Source of the DNA: Nitrososphaerota archaeon
GTDB lineage: Archaea > Thermoproteota > Nitrososphaeria > Nitrososphaerales > Nitrosopumilaceae
Assembly: GCA_022564385.1 (NCBI GenBank)
Contig: JADFLN010000083.1
Span: forward strand, 1-6,217
Direction of reading: 5' to 3'
DNA: 6,217 bases
The position numbers and the translations under genes are program-made. Positions 3,751-6,217 of this stretch are shown here, in pieces (within the stretch, counting starts at the first letter, position 1; the number at the start of each line of letters is the position of its first letter). A model generated the notes under the pieces. That model saw only the letters and a list, made by a program, of their open reading frames with translations, was not told the origin of the DNA and did no database searches.

Positions 3751-5403
3751 ATGCAAAGTAGACGTTTTCTAAGTATTGTTTTATCACTGATCATGCTTAC
3801 TGGTGTGACTGCTAGTGGTATAGTATTTGCTCAAACAGATGAAGTCGATATAGATGATTCAGTGGAAATTGAGGGTTTTGATAATGATACAATAGAAGAA
3901 GAACATGATGACCGAGATGATGATGTCAATGAAACAAAAGATGAACCTGAAATTGAAATTGAAGTAGAAATTGAAGATGGAATTGCAAAAATTAAGATTG
4001 AGATTGAAGACGAAGAATTAAGATTTGAAATTGAATGGATTGATGAACAATCTACTATTGAAGAAATTGTTTTAAGAACTGATTTATCATTAGAGCAGAT
4101 TTCTAATCTAATATCATTTGAATTTGAAGACGATGATGAATTAGAAAATGATGATAATGAACAAACTAAATCAGATAAACTAGCAGAAAAACTAGCAAAA
4201 TTATCTGAAAAACAAATTGAACGTGCAGATAAACTAGCAGAAAAACTAGCAAAATTATCTGAAAAACAAATTGAACGTGCAGATAAACTAGCAGAAAAAC
4301 TAGCAAAATTATCTGAAAAACAAATTGAACGAGTAGATAAACTAGCAGAAAAACTAACAAAAATAGAAGATAGACAAGCAGAAAAACTAGCAAAGGCAGA
4401 CGAAAAACTAGCAAAGGCACAAGAAAGATTAACTGACAAACTAGCCGAACTAGAATCTAAACTGACTGAGAAAGCAAGACTTTCGGAAGAACGGGCAAAT
4501 AAAATTATTGATAAAATAGAAAAAGAAACCCAAAAAATAAATGATAGAGTACAAAAATTATTAGATAAACATCAAAGCGGAAAATTTTTTGGTAATCTTA
4601 AAAATCCTGATGTAGTTATCAAATCCTTTACTTTATCTTTTGAGGGTATTGCATTGGAGATTAATAATTCTTCAAATGTAAGTACGTTTAATGGAGAATT
4701 TTTCCTAGATAATCTAGTAACTGAAAATATTTCTAAAAAATTCCGTATAACTGGCGGTGAATTATTTATCGGTGAAACTGAAGTTTATGATGTTGTATTT
4801 GGCAAGGCACGCCTATCATCATCTGGACAGGGTGGTGATAAAGATTCTATGATTGTAATTGCTCAAACTTATGATGGCGTAGATATTAGAACTCTAAGGT
4901 TAAGCATTGATCTCTCTGAAGCATTTGATTCAGAAACAGAATCTGTAGACATTGAGATTTTATCTCCTCAAAGTAAGATTGCAGGTTTATGGTTTCTAAG
5001 TGGTATTGGTAGTTTGACATTAACTGAATCTGAAGAACCCATAGAAACTCAAGATTCTGAAGAACCCAATGTAATAGAACCAGAAGTTCCAGAAATTGAG
5101 GATATTCCTCACACTACAATACTTACAGTCTCAACTTTACAGGAATCTTATGTTTTAGGTGATAAGATAGTAATTTCAGGAACTGTTGGGGAAATTTTTG
5201 AGAATACCCCCGTAATTCTTCAAACAGTTACAGCATCTGACTTGATTGAGATTGCCCAAATTGATGTTACTTCTTCTGGTGAATTTACACATAGCATTCA
5301 GGCAACTGGTCCACAATGGCAAACAAGTAATACATACACTGTAAAGGCGTTTTATGGTGGAAACAATTTTGCACAAACTACTTTTGAGTTTTTAGTAGAG
5401 TAA
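3751..5403 (+). CDS. Secreted acidic helical-repeat protein with a C-terminal Ig-like domain
   Basis: With the ATG at 3751 the product is 550 aa. Residues 1-27 are a signal peptide: RR, a hydrophobic core and a likely cut at VFA|QT. Residues 28-140 are extremely rich in Asp and Glu with runs of alternating E-I-E-V, giving a strongly negative, possibly cation-binding domain. Residues 142-275 form a long charged helix: three nearly identical 18-residue repeats (DKLAEKLAKLSEKQIERA) and decayed copies. A beta-rich region of unknown family follows (about 280-425), then an acidic Glu/Pro linker (428-452) and an Ig-like domain (about 455-550) of the kind found in thaumarchaeal surface proteins (LTVSTLQESYVLGDKIVISGTV, 458-479, and YTVKAFYGG). 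Such proteins often end in a PEFG-CTERM anchor; this one stops right after the Ig-like strand, so it is probably released or held non-covalently. The exact role is unknown; a cell-surface or matrix structural role is inferred. Confidence 0.85.
   Translation: MQSRRFLSIVLSLIMLTGVTASGIVFAQTDEVDIDDSVEIEGFDNDTIEEEHDDRDDDVNETKDEPEIEIEVEIEDGIAKIKIEIEDEELRFEIEWIDEQSTIEEIVLRTDLSLEQISNLISFEFEDDDELENDDNEQTKSDKLAEKLAKLSEKQIERADKLAEKLAKLSEKQIERADKLAEKLAKLSEKQIERVDKLAEKLTKIEDRQAEKLAKADEKLAKAQERLTDKLAELESKLTEKARLSEERANKIIDKIEKETQKINDRVQKLLDKHQSGKFFGNLKNPDVVIKSFTLSFEGIALEINNSSNVSTFNGEFFLDNLVTENISKKFRITGGELFIGETEVYDVVFGKARLSSSGQGGDKDSMIVIAQTYDGVDIRTLRLSIDLSEAFDSETESVDIEILSPQSKIAGLWFLSGIGSLTLTESEEPIETQDSEEPNVIEPEVPEIEDIPHTTILTVSTLQESYVLGDKIVISGTVGEIFENTPVILQTVTASDLIEIAQIDVTSSGEFTHSIQATGPQWQTSNTYTVKAFYGGNNFAQTTFEFLVE
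4174..4380 (+). repeat. 54-bp in-frame tandem repeat
   Basis: Units start at 4174, 4228, 4282 and 4336 with a period of 54 bp (18 codons). Units 1 and 2 are identical, unit 3 differs only at its last codons (GTA for GCA and GAG/CGA-type changes) and unit 4 is partial and diverged. Downstream sequence to about 4450 repeats the shorter motif encoding EKLAKA. Identity at the DNA level, including synonymous sites, indicates recent unequal recombination or slippage. Copy number probably varies between strains. Confidence 0.9.
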
Positions 5404-5431
5404 ACAAGGACCTTAATCTAATTTAACAAGC

Positions 5432-5443
5432 GTAAGTACTTAC
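5432..5443. terminator. Perfect 12-bp palindrome between convergent genes
   Basis: GTAAGTACTTAC is self-complementary and occupies the 39-bp gap between the stop codon at 5401-5403 (plus) and the stop codon at 5443-5445 (minus), touching the latter by one base. The position suggests a shared 3'-end signal for both genes, but there is no T-run beside it, which is the usual archaeal terminator, so the role is uncertain. Confidence 0.35.
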
Positions 5444-6084
5444 TAATGCTTTTCATGAGTTCCCAATGTCAATAAAATTGTATTAATTGCAGAGATTTCT
5501 GCTACAAACTTGTCATCTGATGAAGTGATTATAACTACATCTCCTTCTTCAGGTTCTAATGTTTCAATTAATTGTTCTTTTATTTCTGGCTCATCTGTAA
5601 AACACATAACACTATCTCCCGAAAAAACAAATTCATTATTTTTAAAGACTAGAGTTAAAGAATCAGTTGCCCCATAAAGAATGGCAAAGTCTCGTTGTTG
5701 CATTCCGTTTCCTATATTTGATACATAATCTTTTTTTAACAAAATTGCACAATTATGCTTTCCATTTGTCATGCAACATTTTTTTAAGAAACATTGTGAC
5801 GGCATTGCATTGTGAAATTGTTTTGCAAATCTGATTCCTTTGTTTGTAAGAAAAGTTCCTGCCTTTATACAATCTACAAATCCATACTCTTTCAAATGTG
5901 AAATCAATGTTCTTACAGCACCTTCACCCATATGGAGTTCATTGCAAAAACTTGCACGACTGATATACTTTTGATTATTAAAACATAAAATTGATTTTAA
6001 AACATGTGGTGCACTAAAAGTCAATACTTTGCTTGAGCCTTTTCTTGTTACAATATTTTGTAATACTCTGATCTGCTGATGCAT
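5443..6084 (-). CDS. DUF4443 family winged-helix protein
   Basis: 213 aa. Residues 20-90 form a winged-helix DNA-binding domain: LTFSAPHVLKSI, then the recognition helix region MGEGAVRTLISHLKEYGFV (52-70) and the wing with FLTNKGIRFA (78-87). The C-terminal half carries GNGMQQRDFAILYGATDSLTLVF (125-147) and an acidic segment EPEEGDVVIITSSDD (177-191). I recognise this pattern as DUF4443, archaeal proteins thought to be transcription regulators that sense an unknown ligand. Between the halves is a cysteine cluster, Cys98-x4-Cys103-Cys104-x7-Cys112, which could bind metal or respond to redox state. There is no membrane segment. The ATG at 6084 is supported by a TATA box 25.5 bp upstream (leaderless). 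It is divergent from the gene at the right edge, with which it may share control. The family call is fairly sure; the regulatory target is unknown. Confidence 0.8.
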   Translation of the reverse strand: MHQQIRVLQNIVTRKGSSKVLTFSAPHVLKSILCFNNQKYISRASFCNELHMGEGAVRTLISHLKEYGFVDCIKAGTFLTNKGIRFAKQFHNAMPSQCFLKKCCMTNGKHNCAILLKKDYVSNIGNGMQQRDFAILYGATDSLTLVFKNNEFVFSGDSVMCFTDEPEIKEQLIETLEPEEGDVVIITSSDDKFVAEISAINTILLTLGTHEKH

Positions 6085-6105
6085 AGATCTATTTCATGCC
6101 TGAAG

Positions 6106-6113
6106 TATATAAA
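6106..6113 (-). promoter_or_regulatory. TATA box, leaderless promoter of the DUF4443 gene
   Basis: On the minus strand this reads TTTATATA, centred 25.5 bp before the ATG at 6084, so the transcript should start at the initiation codon. The plus strand reads TATATAAA, so the same element could also direct rightward initiation with a leader of about 25 nt. Confidence 0.65.
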
Positions 6114-6131
6114 TTGGATGAATCATCCAAT

Positions 6132-6139
6132 GATATAAG
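6132..6139 (+). promoter_or_regulatory. Candidate TATA box for the right-edge gene
   Basis: GATATAAG is centred 26.5 bp before the ATG at 6162, the leaderless spacing seen for three other genes here. It is 19 bp from the minus-strand TATA box, making a compact divergent promoter in the 77-bp gap. Confidence 0.5.
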
Positions 6140-6161
6140 TACAGGTAGTTAAGTTGCGTCT

Positions 6162-6217
6162 ATGTTGTCAGAATCAAAAGAGATTACAATTTCAAAATCC
6201 ACAGTTCCAATCGCTGC
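6162..6217 (+). CDS. 5' end of an unidentified gene, cut by the window edge
   Basis: Eighteen codons are visible from the ATG (MLSESKEITISKSTVPIA), with an in-frame TAA at 6150-6152 excluding an earlier start. A TATA-like element sits at leaderless spacing. The polar, Ser/Lys-rich N-terminus shows no signal peptide. Too little is present to name a product. Confidence 0.5.
   Translation, partial: MLSESKEITISKSTVPIA

Noticed and set aside
4174..4380. Regular repeat considered as a CRISPR array
   Set aside because: Units are contiguous with no unique spacers and lie in frame inside a coding sequence.
3831..4439. Long minus-strand frame opposite the acidic and helical-repeat region (Ser/Phe-rich)
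   Set aside because: It mirrors the biased codons of the plus-strand repeat, has no promoter and resembles no domain; another minus frame at 4166-4420 is the same artefact (Leu/Phe/Val-rich).

Overview
The window is AT-rich DNA that reads as a chromosome segment of an ammonia-oxidising archaeon of the Nitrososphaerota (Thaumarchaeota), probably Nitrosopumilus/Nitrosarchaeum-like. The grounds are: archaeal TATA boxes centred 25-27 bp upstream of start codons (leaderless genes) with no Shine-Dalgarno motifs; a DUF4443 winged-helix protein; a 47-aa ribbon-helix-helix protein of the type common in this phylum; and a secreted acidic protein ending in the Ig-like domain that usually precedes a PEFG-CTERM anchor there. 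The assignment rests on recognition of sequence style; no search was run.

Layout: 1-505 has no gene. It holds three TATA-like tandem units, repeat A1, two sets of inverted repeats and the short repeat B1. 506-2587 (minus strand) carries a PAS sensor histidine kinase followed by a CheR-type methyltransferase. 2588-3105 is non-coding, with the kinase promoter region, repeat C1, a palindrome, repeat B2 and a leaderless promoter. 3106-3362 (plus) is a two-gene mini-operon: ribbon-helix-helix protein plus a 36-aa four-cysteine zinc ribbon. 3363-3750 is non-coding, with repeats C2 and A2. 3751-5403 (plus) encodes a secreted acidic / helical-repeat / Ig-like protein with perfect 54-bp internal repeats. 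It converges on a DUF4443 protein (5443-6084, minus). A divergent promoter region then leads to the first 18 codons of an unidentified gene at the right edge.

The most unusual aspect is the intergenic DNA. Three separate repeat families (A, about 110-135 bp; B, 22 bp; C, 126 bp at about 94% identity) each occur twice in direct orientation, and they separate the gene modules: kinase/CheR between the B copies, RHH/zinc ribbon between the C copies, and everything from 242 to 3570 between the A copies. The partial orders (A1-B1, C1-B2, C2-A2) are compatible with broken copies of one C-A-B element, which could be a non-autonomous mobile element, a family of small RNA genes, or recombination scars around an accessory island. 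No integrase or transposase is visible.

The kinase and CheR plausibly form a small sensory unit. The RHH and zinc-ribbon pair is probably a small regulatory cassette. The secreted protein is probably a cell-surface or extracellular structural protein. No functional link between these modules can be shown from the window.
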